Source: Candidatus Lernaella stagnicola (GTDB lineage Bacteria > Lernaellota > Lernaellaia > Lernaellales > Lernaellaceae). Taken from it: DNA of 64,000 nucleotides. Positions 18,326-27,221 of this stretch are shown in pieces; the stretch's first letter is position 1, and each line of letters begins with the position of its first letter. A model generated the notes under the pieces. That model saw only the letters and a list, made by a program, of their open reading frames with translations. It was not told the DNA's origin and did no database searches. Location of the stretch: assembly GCA_030765525.1 (NCBI GenBank), contig JAVCCK010000034.1, positions 292,073-356,072 of the forward strand, given 5' to 3'. The position numbers and the translations under genes were made by a program.

Positions 18326-18625
18326 GCTTCCCGGTTATCTCCGTTGACGCAGCCGAGGCGCGTTTCTTTTGACGTAGAGGACTTCAATCCCAGTACGTAG
18401 ACCGGATGCCGCGCGAGGAAACCGCACGGAAGTGGTGGGAAGAAGGTCGAAGAATGTCTATCGTCGCGTTGGAATGAACATCGAATGTTCGTGGTAACAC
18501 TTGATAAATAAACCGTTTTTCGCCGGAAAGCCGTAGCTTTATCCTCTTGCGCGCTTCGGGTGTCTCTGCTAGTGTACGCACGCGAAACGGATCCATCAGG
18601 TTCCACAGCACATAAGGGTAAACGA
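18326..18625. other. 300-bp intergenic region, nothing identified
   Basis: No open frame with coding character, no terminator-like hairpin with a T-run, and no strong promoter. The last 15 bases hold the AAGGG ribosome-binding site of the next gene. The segment near 18500-18520 is AT-richer than its surroundings. Confidence 0.5.
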
Positions 18626-19315
18626 ATGCGCCGAATTTCGACCGTCATGTTCGGTGGAGCGTTGATCGCTCTGCTCGTGCTTAGTACTTTGGCCGTGGCC
18701 GGGATGAAGGGCAAGTTGTACGTCAAGACGACCGAGATGCTGCTGACTGAGCGCAGCGGGAACGTGTGTCGCGCCGAGACGGACAATTATTGCGAACGCA
18801 ACTACAATTGCCCCATAGGAACCGTGGCGCACGCCGTGATTTACAATATCAAGGAAGATGACGGCGAGAAAATGCTCGCCGGTCTCAGCTTGGTGTGCAG
18901 CGACCCGAACGCCTTCAGCAACCCTACTTTCGTTGGTGCCGGCGGCGACAAATTCGCGGGCGAAGTCATCAACGACTATTGTCCGGTCGGCTACATGTTG
19001 TCCGGTTCGGATTTCTACACAAGCGATCGCATTCACTTGACCGGGGTTCGGCGTGTGTGCCGGCGTTACCAGCCTTTCGACGAACGCCGGGGACCAAATC
19101 TTTACGGCAAAGGGTTTGATTCGATGGCCAATGTTTGTCCCGAGGGACATTGGGTGACCGGCGCGAAAGTCAGCTTTGAGCGGGTCGTGCCGGAAAACGG
19201 CGCCGTCGATTCGTCTCTGATCAACGTTCGTTACTATTGCAGCGAAGTGCGCCATTTCGTCATCGAACCCAGCAAGAAAGAACTGGAAGAAGCAGCAAAG
19301 GAAACGCGCCACTAG
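18626..19315 (+). CDS. Secreted protein with three Cys-paired repeats (VMO-I-like?)
   Basis: A 229-residue exported protein; signal peptide MRRISTVMFGGALIALLVLSTLAVAG. The mature part holds three repeats of about 55 residues, each opening C-P-x-G and closing with a hydrophobic-R-x-x-C strand: CPIGTVAHAV to LSLVCS; CPVGYMLSGSDFY to VRRVCRRY; CPEGHWVTGAKVSFE to VRYYCSEV. This threefold pattern recalls the beta-prism of vitelline membrane outer layer protein I, but the link is pattern-based. Start at the ATG at 18626 with AAGGG eight bases upstream. Three bases separate it from the DUF92 gene. Function unknown. Confidence 0.72.
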   Translation: MRRISTVMFGGALIALLVLSTLAVAGMKGKLYVKTTEMLLTERSGNVCRAETDNYCERNYNCPIGTVAHAVIYNIKEDDGEKMLAGLSLVCSDPNAFSNPTFVGAGGDKFAGEVINDYCPVGYMLSGSDFYTSDRIHLTGVRRVCRRYQPFDERRGPNLYGKGFDSMANVCPEGHWVTGAKVSFERVVPENGAVDSSLINVRYYCSEVRHFVIEPSKKELEEAAKETRH

Positions 19316-19318
19316 AAA

Positions 19319-20122
19319 ATGGATTCGAATCTTCCGCTCAACCTCCAATTCAATGGCGACATTCGTGTCGGTTTAGCTCTTGCGTTTGTACTGCTCATAC
19401 TCGCCTGGAAACTGCGCGTGGTGACACGCGGCGGCATGGTGGGCGGCGTTGTCGTCGGCACCTCCGTTTACGCGGCGTTCAGTTGGGCGGGCTTGGTTCT
19501 ATTGCTGTCGTATTACATTTTCGCCGACGTCTCGAAACGGCTCGCGATGGACGTGCTCAAACGGAAAAGCAAGGCCATCGCCGAGGGCAAGGAAGGGGCG
19601 CTGAATTTCGGCGCCGTCTTATTGCCGAGCGCGATTCCACTGCTGGCGGCGTGGGTCATGATTTTCAGTACCAAAGCACCGCATCAGTTTCTTAGCCTAC
19701 TGGCGTTTGTGGCATCGCTTACCACGTCGCTGGGCGATCTGGTCAGCACGGAGTTGGGCCAGGCATACGGCAAGCGCACGTACCAGTTGATTACGTTGGA
19801 ACGCGTGCGCGCCGGCACGCGCGGCGGCGTGAGCCTTGAGGGCAGCTTGTATGGCGCGGTGACGATCATTTTATACGTCGGGTTCGCCTTCGGTCTATTT
19901 CATGCGGCGGGCTTTAACGTGGACGCCCACGACCTGTTGTTCGGCGCCAAAGCGGTGTTGATTCTCATTTTCGCCGCGGTGCTGGCCAACCATATCGAGA
20001 GCGTCGTGAGCGGCATACTCGGCCAGTTTCAACGCCGACCGAATAAGCGCGCGTTGAACTTCCTGGGTGGTGTGGTCGGCGCATTGCTGACGCTGTTCTT
20101 CACCAATTTTCCGGAGGCCTGA
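19319..20122 (+). CDS. DUF92 family integral membrane protein
   Basis: A 267-residue membrane protein with about six to seven hydrophobic helices. The DUF92 (TIGR00297) signatures are TRGGMVGGVVVGTSVYAAF near the start and the central SLGDLVSTELGQAYGKRTY followed by RVRAGTRGGVSLEGSLYGA. Plant members (VTE5/VTE6-like) are phytol or phytyl-phosphate kinases, while the role in non-phototrophic bacteria is undetermined, perhaps prenol or other lipid phosphorylation. It follows the secreted protein by 3 nt, and its stop overlaps a tiny ORF as TGATG. Confidence 0.88.
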   Translation: MDSNLPLNLQFNGDIRVGLALAFVLLILAWKLRVVTRGGMVGGVVVGTSVYAAFSWAGLVLLLSYYIFADVSKRLAMDVLKRKSKAIAEGKEGALNFGAVLLPSAIPLLAAWVMIFSTKAPHQFLSLLAFVASLTTSLGDLVSTELGQAYGKRTYQLITLERVRAGTRGGVSLEGSLYGAVTIILYVGFAFGLFHAAGFNVDAHDLLFGAKAVLILIFAAVLANHIESVVSGILGQFQRRPNKRALNFLGGVVGALLTLFFTNFPEA

Positions 20123-20214
20123 TGGCCGGCGACGCGGGGTCGGTCAAAGTCGTTGAAACCTCGGATGTCTCCGATGTGCGCCTAACAGCCATCATCAACG
20201 AAATGCTGCCCTAG
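20122..20214 (+). CDS. Possible 30-residue ORF coupled to the DUF92 gene
   Basis: An ATG overlaps the DUF92 stop (TGATG) with GGAGG seven bases upstream and opens a frame of 30 codons (begins MAGDAGSVKVVETSDVSDVR) ending TAG at 20212-20214. The initiation signals are better than for many longer genes here. The product has no signal peptide or recognised motif. It may be a true small protein or the surviving N-terminus of a truncated gene. Its stop overlaps the stop of the opposing receiver gene (CTAG). Confidence 0.35.
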   Translation: MAGDAGSVKVVETSDVSDVRLTAIINEMLP

Positions 20215-20606
20215 GCTTCCTGCTCGTCGATCAGCGCATGTAGTTTCTCTGCCAGTTCACCGACCTTAAACGGCTTCTTGAGGAAATCCACAGCGCCGTA
20301 AGACATCGCCATTTCCTTTTCGCGATTTAGCTGCAATGTCGCATAGGCGGTGACGACAATGACCGGGATCGACACCGTTTGCGCGTCGCGTTTCAATTCC
20401 CGCAGCAGATCCAGGCCGTGGGTATGCGGCAACATGACGTCCAGCAGAATCACCGCCGGCTTCTCGGTGCGGGCGGCGCGCAAACCGTCGGCGCCGTTGG
20501 CGTACCAGATCACTTGAAATCCACGGTTGCTCAAGCCTTTTTCGATATAGAAGGCGTGGTCCGGATTGTCTTCAATCAACAGAATCAGCGTTCGTTTATC
20601 GGACAT
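20211..20606 (-). CDS. Single-domain response regulator (receiver only)
   Basis: A 131-residue stand-alone CheY-like receiver: acidic pair in LIEDNPDHAF, phosphoacceptor D56 in VILLDVMLPHTHGLDLL, threonine in VIVVTAY and lysine in GAVDFLKKPFKVGEL. There is no output domain, so it acts by protein contact or as a phosphorelay intermediate. The ATG at 20606 overlaps the stop of the upstream kinase by one base (TGATG), making that kinase the likely partner. Confidence 0.92.
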   Translation of the reverse strand: MSDKRTLILLIEDNPDHAFYIEKGLSNRGFQVIWYANGADGLRAARTEKPAVILLDVMLPHTHGLDLLRELKRDAQTVSIPVIVVTAYATLQLNREKEMAMSYGAVDFLKKPFKVGELAEKLHALIDEQEA

Positions 20607-22234
20607 CAAACTGTACCTTTCTCCTGTTGAAACGCCGCATTCGACTCAGGCGAAGCGTCGGAGCGACAAGGTGGAACCTGCAGCGTGAAAACACTGCCGC
20701 GACCCACCGCACTGGTGACGCGAATTTCCCCGCCCAGCACGCGGGTGAGCCGGTGGGCGATGGCCAGCCCGAGCCCCGCGCCTTCGGCGGCGTCCTGCAG
20801 CGGGCCTTTGACACGGTGGAATTGTTCGAAGATGCGAGCGAGTTCTTCCTCGGGAATGCCGACGCCGGTGTCTTTCACGGTAACGAGCAGGTCGCCGTTT
20901 AGTGCGGAGAAACGCAGTTCAACTTCACCTTGCACCGTGAACTTGAAGGCGTTGGATAACAGGTTGGCCGCGATCCGGAACAACTTTTCGCGGTCGGTGG
21001 GAAACGTTTTCGCAGGCACTTCGTTGGACCAACGCAGAGCCACGCCCTTGACGCGCGCCACATCGATGAAGCCGTCGGCGAGTTCGCGAAGGAACTCATC
21101 GAGGTCAAACTGGTCGACGTAGATCGTCTCTTCGTCAACCAGCAAACGCGAGAAATCGAGGATATCGGTGACCAAATCGAGAAGGCGTCGGGCGTTGACG
21201 CCGATACGTTCAGTCATCTGCTGGAGTTCGGCGGCGGAATCGGCCTCGGGCAGCAGTTCGGCAAGCCCGAGAATCGAATGCAAAGGAGTTTTGAGTTCGT
21301 GACTCGTGTTAGCCAGGAAATTTGATTTCAAACGACTGGCCTTGGCCAGTTCCCGGTTCTTCTCGATGATTTTCCGGGCTTGCGCTTCCAGCCCCTCAAA
21401 AAGCCGGGCGTTGCGCAGGGCGTAGGCGACCAGGTTGGCCGCCAACACGAGCATTTGTCTTTCGATCGCGGAGAAGGGGTTACCGCCGGTGCGAAACACG
21501 CACAACAGGCCGTCGCCGGATCCCACGTTCGCCGTGATGTGGTGATGGATATCGGCTTGCGAAATGGGCTCGCCCGCCGTTTGAAACGCCACGAGGGAAG
21601 CGTTTTCGGGGAGAGAACGCTGGGCTTCTCGGGCCGCCAACAACTCGCGAACATGGGCCACGACCCGGTCATTGTGTTCCGGAGACCAATCGGCGGGTAG
21701 GTGTACTTCCAACTCGTTACTCGACCAATCCCACAAGGCCATGCCGTGAAAGAAAACGAGCGTGGAAAGCAAGGCGGGCAAACGTCGCTTGAGAAGTGCG
21801 GGATTATTGGTTGCTAAGATACGCCGACTAAATTCATCAATACGACTCAGGACCTGATCGAGCGACGCTCCCACCTGCGGGCTGTGCCGCAATTGGATAA
21901 TCGTTTGCCAAGCGGGCAGGTCGAGTTCGACGAGCGATTGTGATTCGACGCCGAGAGCTCCGGCGAGGCAGTGCGGGAATCGGCGCGGCGTGCCCGGGCG
22001 CGGCGCGTTGTAGACGATGACGGGCGTGCGTTCCCGCCACGCGGGCAGGTTGGGGATACCGTCGAGAATGGCGTAGTCAACCAGGACAAATGCCAAGTCG
22101 TCAGGCGGAGCCATGTCGTGAATGGAATAGGCGTGTTGTAGGTCGAAATCGGGCTGCGATTCCCGCAAGCGGTCGACTTCTTGTGTCTGTTCGCAGACGA
22201 TTAGTACAGCCGGTTTGGTGTCCATCGGCCGCAT
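20606..22234 (-). CDS. Cytoplasmic hybrid-like histidine kinase with GAF-type sensor
   Basis: About 542 residues with no transmembrane helix. The N-terminus (PAVLIVCEQTQEVDRL to VLVDYAILDGIPNLP) looks like a degenerate receiver without the normal acidic pocket. The centre (about 150-285) resembles a GAF domain ending IERQMLVLAANLVAYALRNARLFEGL. A short coiled coil leads to the H-box KSNFLANTSHELKTPLHSIL, then N-box RIAANLLSNAFKF, G1 VKDTGVGIPEEEL and G2 GAGLGLAIAHRLTRVLGGEI. Start uncertain among 22288, 22234 and 22225; 22234 (MRPMDTKPAVL) is chosen because the longer N-terminus is not conserved-looking. Overlaps the receiver gene downstream. Confidence 0.88.
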   Translation of the reverse strand: MRPMDTKPAVLIVCEQTQEVDRLRESQPDFDLQHAYSIHDMAPPDDLAFVLVDYAILDGIPNLPAWRERTPVIVYNAPRPGTPRRFPHCLAGALGVESQSLVELDLPAWQTIIQLRHSPQVGASLDQVLSRIDEFSRRILATNNPALLKRRLPALLSTLVFFHGMALWDWSSNELEVHLPADWSPEHNDRVVAHVRELLAAREAQRSLPENASLVAFQTAGEPISQADIHHHITANVGSGDGLLCVFRTGGNPFSAIERQMLVLAANLVAYALRNARLFEGLEAQARKIIEKNRELAKASRLKSNFLANTSHELKTPLHSILGLAELLPEADSAAELQQMTERIGVNARRLLDLVTDILDFSRLLVDEETIYVDQFDLDEFLRELADGFIDVARVKGVALRWSNEVPAKTFPTDREKLFRIAANLLSNAFKFTVQGEVELRFSALNGDLLVTVKDTGVGIPEEELARIFEQFHRVKGPLQDAAEGAGLGLAIAHRLTRVLGGEIRVTSAVGRGSVFTLQVPPCRSDASPESNAAFQQEKGTV

Positions 22235-22289
22235 GGTCTCGCGTTCAAGCCGGGGCGTCAAGGCAATGGTTGCGACGCGAGCTGCCAAT

Positions 22290-22317
22290 TGATTTCATCG
22301 CTGCTTGCAGTACAATC
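22290..22317 (+). promoter_or_regulatory. tRNA-Arg promoter
   Basis: TTGATT (22290-22295), a 16-nt spacer, then TACAAT (22312-22317), placed 14 nt before the tRNA 5' end. It lies within the 5' flank of the divergent kinase gene. Confidence 0.6.
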
Positions 22318-22331
22318 CCGCAACATAGTGG

Positions 22332-22405
22332 GCCCCCATAGCTCAGGTGGATAGAGCTCAGGATTCCTAATCCTGGTGCCGTAGGTTCGAGTCCTACTGG
22401 GGGCG
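22332..22405 (+). tRNA. tRNA-Arg, anticodon CCT
   Basis: A complete cloverleaf of 74 nt: acceptor GCCCCCA / TGGGGGC, D arm GCTC-AGGTGGATA-GAGC, anticodon arm CAGGA-TTCCTAA-TCCTG with CCT in the loop (reads AGG), variable loop GTGCC, T arm GTAGG-TTCGAGT-CCTAC, discriminator G. The 3' CCA is not encoded and must be added after transcription. It is flanked by its own promoter and terminator. Confidence 0.96.
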
Positions 22406-22411
22406 GCCGGC

Positions 22412-22447
22412 AAACCCGCGACCGTTTAGGTGGCGGGTTTCTTTTTT
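22412..22447 (+). terminator. Intrinsic terminator of the tRNA gene
   Basis: An 8-bp stem AAACCCGC (22412-22419) / GCGGGTTT (22433-22440) is followed by CTTTTTT. It starts 7 nt after the tRNA. Confidence 0.88.
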
Positions 22448-22509
22448 GTTGCGGGCTGCGGTGATATGATTCCAAGGCGGATCCGGTTGGAATCACGTGG
22501 AGAGGGTCT

Positions 22510-23076
22510 ATGAAACGCATCATCATTCTTCTGCTGGTGTTCTCGGTATTGGCCTGGCCGATGGTGTCGGGTGCCGAGGATTTCCGGAGTGCGGTCTGGG
22601 GCGCCAAGCCGGAGCAGGTCGAGCATGACGAGCGCATGTTGTCATTGTATCACAAGAGCGATAACCAACTCGTCTTTCACGGGAAGGTGGTGGGATTTCC
22701 GGCGGCAGTGTACTTTCACTTCAGCTCGTCGGGACTCGATCACGGCACAATCTTGTTCTTGCAGAAGCATGTGGAAGCCGAACGGTACATGGAGGATCAC
22801 GCCGCGGTTCGCAAGTTGTTGATTGAAAAATACGGCAATCCCAGCTCTAACGCCGAAACCTGGTCCGGCACGAATGCCAAGACGAAAACCAAGCAACTCG
22901 CCGAGGCGCTGGCCAAAGGACAGGTTAACATCGTTACCGGCTGGAAGACCGACACGTCGGAAATCTTCCTAATTTTGGGGGGCAAAGACGGTCGTATTTC
23001 CATGCGTATCAACTATTTCAGCAAGGACCTGTACAATTTCGACGTCAAACGCGAGGCGCGTCCGAACGAATTGTGA
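22510..23076 (+). CDS. Small exported protein of unknown function
   Basis: A 188-residue protein with a clear signal peptide (MKRIIILLLVFSVLAWPMVSGAED, cleavage after SGA). The mature sequence begins DFRSAVWGAKPEQVEHDE, a motif seen at the start of many small bacterial exported proteins of unknown role (F-R-x-x-x-W-G-x-x-x-x-x-V). It continues as an alpha/beta domain with YHFSSSGL-like strands and ends SMRINYFSKDLYNF. GAGAGGG precedes the ATG. It stands alone after the tRNA terminator. Confidence 0.75.
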   Translation: MKRIIILLLVFSVLAWPMVSGAEDFRSAVWGAKPEQVEHDERMLSLYHKSDNQLVFHGKVVGFPAAVYFHFSSSGLDHGTILFLQKHVEAERYMEDHAAVRKLLIEKYGNPSSNAETWSGTNAKTKTKQLAEALAKGQVNIVTGWKTDTSEIFLILGGKDGRISMRINYFSKDLYNFDVKREARPNEL

Positions 23077-23217
23077 GGCTCCATCGCCATGGTGGGCGGC
23101 GTCGCAAAACGGTCGTCTTGGAAGCCGGATTGGAAAAAAGGTTTTTTCACAGCACGCATATTTTTGATTTTCTGATGTAAGAGACCTTGTTTTTCGCGTT
23201 ACGGCGTTTATTTTAAC

Positions 23218-23247
23218 TTGACAGGTGTGGTTTCAACATGCGGTAAT
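23218..23247 (+). promoter_or_regulatory. Candidate promoter for the HU/IHF gene
   Basis: A perfect TTGACA (23218-23223) is followed after 18 nt by GGTAAT (23242-23247). The -10 is weak. It lies in an AT-rich gap about 40 nt before the gene. Confidence 0.4.
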
Positions 23248-23287
23248 TGTAAAGAAAATCACATCAGATATGCCCAGGGGGATGGCG

Positions 23288-23611
23288 ATGAATAAGTCGG
23301 ACCTTGTCGAGGCTTTGTCCAAACGGGCGGGGATCACCATCAAGAGGGCTGCGGAAGTCGTCGATTTGATATTCAACGAAATGACCCAAGAGTTGGTCAA
23401 AGGAAGTCGCATCGAAATACGAGGTTTCGGAAGCTTCGTCATCAAAGAGTATGAGTCTTACGTAGGTCGTAATCCGAAAACAAAAGAAAAGATCCACGTA
23501 CCGCCCAAACGCTTGCCATATTTCAAAGTCGGCAAAGAACTGCGGCAAAGGGTGGATGGCATAGGAGACGTTGTGGTTTCGATCGCAACGCCGGCGCCGG
23601 AAGATTACTGA
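23288..23611 (+). CDS. HU/IHF family DNA-bending protein
   Basis: A 107-residue DNABII protein. N-terminal helices MNKSDLVEALSKRAGITIKRAAEVVDLIF carry the dimer interface, then GSRIEIRGFGSFVIKEYES and the DNA-contacting beta arm GRNPKTKEKIHVPPKRLPYFKVGKEL with the intercalating proline region. The early SDLVEAL and long KKRLPYFK tail look closer to IHF-beta than to HU, but the subtype is not certain. A C-terminal extension of about 15 residues follows. Start at the ATG at 23288, six bases after AGGGGG. Upstream in-frame ATG and GTG codons lack such a site. Confidence 0.93.
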   Translation: MNKSDLVEALSKRAGITIKRAAEVVDLIFNEMTQELVKGSRIEIRGFGSFVIKEYESYVGRNPKTKEKIHVPPKRLPYFKVGKELRQRVDGIGDVVVSIATPAPEDY

Positions 23612-23692
23612 CCCTTACCCAGTGTTGTAGCCAACGATTAGAAACGCAGAACGACGACTAAGGTTTATGCGCTGTCCAGGGGAGGACTACCC

Positions 23693-24865
23693 ATGAATAT
23701 TCACGAATATCAAGCAAAAGAGCTACTACAACAATTCGGTGTACCGGTGCCGCCGTTTCGAAAGATATCCAATCCGTGGGAAGCCTACGAAACGGCGCAG
23801 GATTTAGGCGGCGACATCTGGGTCGTCAAAGCGCAGATTCACGCCGGCGGACGCGGTAAGGCCGGTGGCGTCAAACTCGCGCGAAGTCTCGAAGAAGTTC
23901 ACGAACTGGCGCTCGAAATTCACGGCAAACGGCTCGTCACGCCGCAAACCGGTCCCCAGGGCCGCGTCGTGAAAAAGCTAATGATCACCAAGGCCGTCGA
24001 CATCGATAAGGAATATTATCTGGCGATGCTGATCGATCGCGCCACGCGCTCCGTCACGGTCATGGCCAGCCGCGAAGGCGGTATGGAAATCGAGAAGGTA
24101 GCGGCCGAAACGCCCGAGAAAATCATTTTGCGGAATGTGGATTTGCTGTGCGGCCTGTCGCCGTTTGCCGCGCGCGGCGTGGCTTTCGCGTTGGGGCTCA
24201 CCGGCAAGCAGGTGCATCAATGCGCCGCTTTGATCAGCAATATGTATCGTCTGTTTGTCGAGAAGGACTGTGCGCTTATCGAAATCAATCCGCTGGTGCT
24301 GGATTCCGCCGGCGCCCTGTGGGCGGTGGACGCGAAGGTAACTCTGGATGATAACGCCCTACCGCGGCATGCGGATGTGCGGGGCTTCCGCGATTTCGAA
24401 GAGGAAGAGCCGCTGGAAATCCTCGCCCGGCGCTACGGCGTGGACTACGTCAAGCTGGACGGTAACATCGGTTGTCTAGTCAACGGTGCGGGATTGGCGA
24501 TGGCCACGATGGATATGATCAAGCTGGCCGGTGGCGAGCCGGCAAATTTCCTCGATATCAAGGGCGGGGCGAACAAGGAAAACGTCGTCAACGCCTTCCG
24601 TTTGCTGACCGCCGATAAGCGCGTTCGCGTCGTGCTGATCAATATTTTCGGCGGCATTGTGCGCTGCGATATGGTCGCGGCCGGTATCTTGTCGGCGTTG
24701 GAGGAAATTGACGTTCAATTGCCGATTGTGATTCGCTTGGAGGGAACCAACGTCCAGGAAGGCCGCAAACTGCTCGAAGATTCCGGCCACGAATTCATCC
24801 TCGCTAAAGGATTGGCCGACGCTGCGGGCAAAGTCGTGGCCGCGTTGCCGGGAGGTGCGTCATGA
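23693..24865 (+). CDS. sucC: Succinyl-CoA synthetase beta subunit
   Basis: ADP-forming succinate-CoA ligase beta chain, 390 residues. An ATP-grasp domain opens with [20 protein letters not shown] and [18 protein letters not shown]. The metal-binding EINPLVLD is followed by the CoA-ligase domain with [34 protein letters not shown]. It performs the substrate-level phosphorylation step of the TCA cycle, or its reverse. GGGGAGGA precedes the ATG. It overlaps sucD by four bases (ATGA). Confidence 0.97.
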   Translation: MNIHEYQAKELLQQFGVPVPPFRKISNPWEAYETAQDLGGDIWVVKAQIHAGGRGKAGGVKLARSLEEVHELALEIHGKRLVTPQTGPQGRVVKKLMITKAVDIDKEYYLAMLIDRATRSVTVMASREGGMEIEKVAAETPEKIILRNVDLLCGLSPFAARGVAFALGLTGKQVHQCAALISNMYRLFVEKDCALIEINPLVLDSAGALWAVDAKVTLDDNALPRHADVRGFRDFEEEEPLEILARRYGVDYVKLDGNIGCLVNGAGLAMATMDMIKLAGGEPANFLDIKGGANKENVVNAFRLLTADKRVRVVLINIFGGIVRCDMVAAGILSALEEIDVQLPIVIRLEGTNVQEGRKLLEDSGHEFILAKGLADAAGKVVAALPGGAS

Positions 24866-25740
24866 GCATCTTTGTCAACGAAAAATCGAAGGTCGTCGTC
24901 CAGGGAATCACCGGGAAGGAAGGTAGTTTCCACGCGCGGCAGTGCGCGGCGTACGGCACGAAAATCGTCGCCGGCGTTACGCCGGGCAAGGGCAATCAAA
25001 ACGTCGATTATGTGCCGGTGTTCGACACGATGACCGATGCCGTGGACGCCACCAAAGCGGATGTCAGCCTGATTTTCGTGCCGCCGGTGTTCGCCGCTGA
25101 TGCGATCCTGGAAGCGGCCGACGCCGGGGTCGGGCTGTGCGTCGTGATCAGCGACGGCATCCCCACGATGGACATGATCCGCGTGTTGCAGCAAACCTCG
25201 TGCCTGCCCACCCGCGTGGTCGGCCCGAATTGTCCCGGCCTGATTTCCCCCGGGAAATGCAAAGTGGGCATCATGCCGGCGCAGATCCATTTGCCGGGAA
25301 AGGTCGGCGTGATCAGCCGCAGCGGAACGCTGACCTACGAAGTGGTGTCACAATTGACAGCATTAGGCATCGGACAATCGACCTGTATCGGTATCGGCGG
25401 CGACCAGGTCGTCGGCACGGATTTCATCGATTGCCTCGAAGCCTTTGAACGCGACCCGGAGACTGAGGTGATCTTGATGATCGGCGAAATCGGCGGCGAC
25501 GCGGAAGAGCGGGCCGCGCGATACATTGCCGACAACGTCAAGAAGCCGGTCGTGAGTTTCGTGGCCGGACTCTCGGCGCCTCCGGGAAAACGCATGGGCC
25601 ATGCCGGAGCGATCATTGCCGGCGGTAAAGGTACGGCGCGCGCCAAACTCGACGCGCTGGCCGAAGGTGGCGTCCATGTGGTAGAAGATGCGTCGGAAAT
25701 CGGTGCCACCGTCGAGGAGATGCTGGCCGACGCCGACTAA
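24862..25740 (+). CDS. sucD: Succinyl-CoA synthetase alpha subunit
   Basis: The 292-residue alpha chain binds CoA and carries the phosphohistidine. The Rossmann CoA-binding domain has [23 protein letters not shown], then [20 protein letters not shown]. The flavodoxin-like ligase domain has [16 protein letters not shown] and the active-site histidine in [18 protein letters not shown]. The ATG overlaps the sucC stop, so the subunits are made together. Confidence 0.97.
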   Translation: MSIFVNEKSKVVVQGITGKEGSFHARQCAAYGTKIVAGVTPGKGNQNVDYVPVFDTMTDAVDATKADVSLIFVPPVFAADAILEAADAGVGLCVVISDGIPTMDMIRVLQQTSCLPTRVVGPNCPGLISPGKCKVGIMPAQIHLPGKVGVISRSGTLTYEVVSQLTALGIGQSTCIGIGGDQVVGTDFIDCLEAFERDPETEVILMIGEIGGDAEERAARYIADNVKKPVVSFVAGLSAPPGKRMGHAGAIIAGGKGTARAKLDALAEGGVHVVEDASEIGATVEEMLADAD

Positions 25741-25766
25741 AGTCGCCGTTGAGAAAGGATGAAACC

Positions 25767-27173
25767 GTGCGGAGGCTCTGCCGCCTTAGCCTGACCGTTA
25801 TTCTTCTCGCTATCCTTTTTAGCGCAGCGATGGCTGCGAATTCCTGGACGAATACCTTCAAGCTTCGCGCTATCAAAGCGACCGCCGCCCTCGTGCCCGA
25901 AGGTCTCAAATCACAGATGCCGCAAGACGACAGCGCTTGGCTGTCCGCGATCAACCAAGCCCAAAGCACACAGGCGCGAACACTGGCCGCCGACTACGAC
26001 AGGGCGAAGAAGGCATTGGCCTCCGGCTCGGTCGGCGAGGCGCTGCCCGCCTTGGTGGCGATGAGTTTGGCGTTGATCGACGAGGCGGCGCCGCGCGATC
26101 GCGATGGCTTGTACGCGAAACTGGACCGCAGTCCGGAAATCGGGCTCGCGAATTTTGACGGCTACCATTACGTGATCGAACGCGAAACCTTTGCCAAGAA
26201 GCTTGAGGCGGCCTCCAAGGAAACGATACGCCGAGCGGTAAAGGCGGGCGACGATACGCAGAAAGCCGCTCGTTACTGGGCCGACTTATTCAACCTGTAT
26301 GTCAACGCCGGCGTCGACCTGTGGACTTCGGCCGCCCACGACGCCGGTTTCGAACTGGGCCGCGGCCAACCGGTCGGCACGCGGGTGACGCCGCCGCTGA
26401 ATACCGATGATGACTCTTTCCGACCGCCGGTCGATGTCGATGTGACCGGTTATATGGCCGCCACTCTCCAGTCGCTCGAACAGGGTGGCGTGATCAAAAC
26501 CATAAAAATGGGCGGCGGCGACGACGACGGCAACGAGTTCGTTTTTGATGAGGGCATTTCGGTCACCGGTGATGAAGCACGACAAACGGCCGATCAACTC
26601 GCGAACTCGAACGTCCGGGTCGATTCCCAGGGCGTTGACCGCATGAAGGGCCTCGACGAAGAGGCGTTGGCTTCTTTGAAGAAGCTCGGCATCGACGTCA
26701 AACGGACGCGCCGCGAGTTCAGCGAAACGCGCGGCGGCATCAAGCCGGGTACCAGCGTGTCGGTCGGCGATTTTCAATTCGAGATGGAAGGGATTTCGTC
26801 CATTGAATTGGGCTCGCGCGCCGAGCGGCCCGTGTTTATGCAGATATCGGACTCCGCCCTCAATACCGGTCGCGGCGAGGGATCGATGAATCAGAAGGTC
26901 GTCGCGGCGGTAATCGGCGCCAACGTGGGCGGCGTGAAGGCGTGCTTCGAACGTCGGTTGCGCGAGATCCCCGACTTATCCGGGCGCGTGTTCGTGGAGT
27001 TCACAATCGGCGTGGATGGCGTTGTGAAAACCGTCAACGTGTTGGAGAACACAAGTGGGGACGGCCCTTTCGCCGAATGTCTGACGAGGCAAGTGCGCCG
27101 GATGAACTTTCCCCCGCCCAAAGGGGGCGAAGTTACCTTCGTTTTCCCGTTCATTTTCGAACAATCTTTTTAA
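25767..27173 (+). CDS. Exported AgmX/PglI C-terminal domain protein
   Basis: About 468 residues; start taken at GTG 25767 behind AAAGGA, giving the signal peptide MRRLCRLSLTVILLAILFSAAMAAN. The centre (30-330) is an unrecognised helical region plus an acidic linker with a GGGDDDGNEF patch. The C-terminus (about 370-468) matches the AgmX/TonB-like fold: VVAAVIGANVGGVKACFERRL, VEFTIGVDGVVKTVNVLENT and CLTRQVRRMNFPPPKGGEV. That domain is common in myxobacterial and other delta-type genomes, often in gliding or adventurous-motility proteins, but here it lacks TonB-pathway partners. It follows sucD by 26 nt. Confidence 0.75.
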   Translation: MRRLCRLSLTVILLAILFSAAMAANSWTNTFKLRAIKATAALVPEGLKSQMPQDDSAWLSAINQAQSTQARTLAADYDRAKKALASGSVGEALPALVAMSLALIDEAAPRDRDGLYAKLDRSPEIGLANFDGYHYVIERETFAKKLEAASKETIRRAVKAGDDTQKAARYWADLFNLYVNAGVDLWTSAAHDAGFELGRGQPVGTRVTPPLNTDDDSFRPPVDVDVTGYMAATLQSLEQGGVIKTIKMGGGDDDGNEFVFDEGISVTGDEARQTADQLANSNVRVDSQGVDRMKGLDEEALASLKKLGIDVKRTRREFSETRGGIKPGTSVSVGDFQFEMEGISSIELGSRAERPVFMQISDSALNTGRGEGSMNQKVVAAVIGANVGGVKACFERRLREIPDLSGRVFVEFTIGVDGVVKTVNVLENTSGDGPFAECLTRQVRRMNFPPPKGGEVTFVFPFIFEQSF

Positions 27174-27221
27174 CGAACGAATCGTTTGTTGTTGGGGTGC
27201 CGCAGACGGTCGACCTTTTTA

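Noticed and set aside
22332-22450. Integration site at the tRNA gene
   Set aside because: No direct repeat of the tRNA 3' end and no integrase found in the window; the downstream hairpin is a plain terminator.
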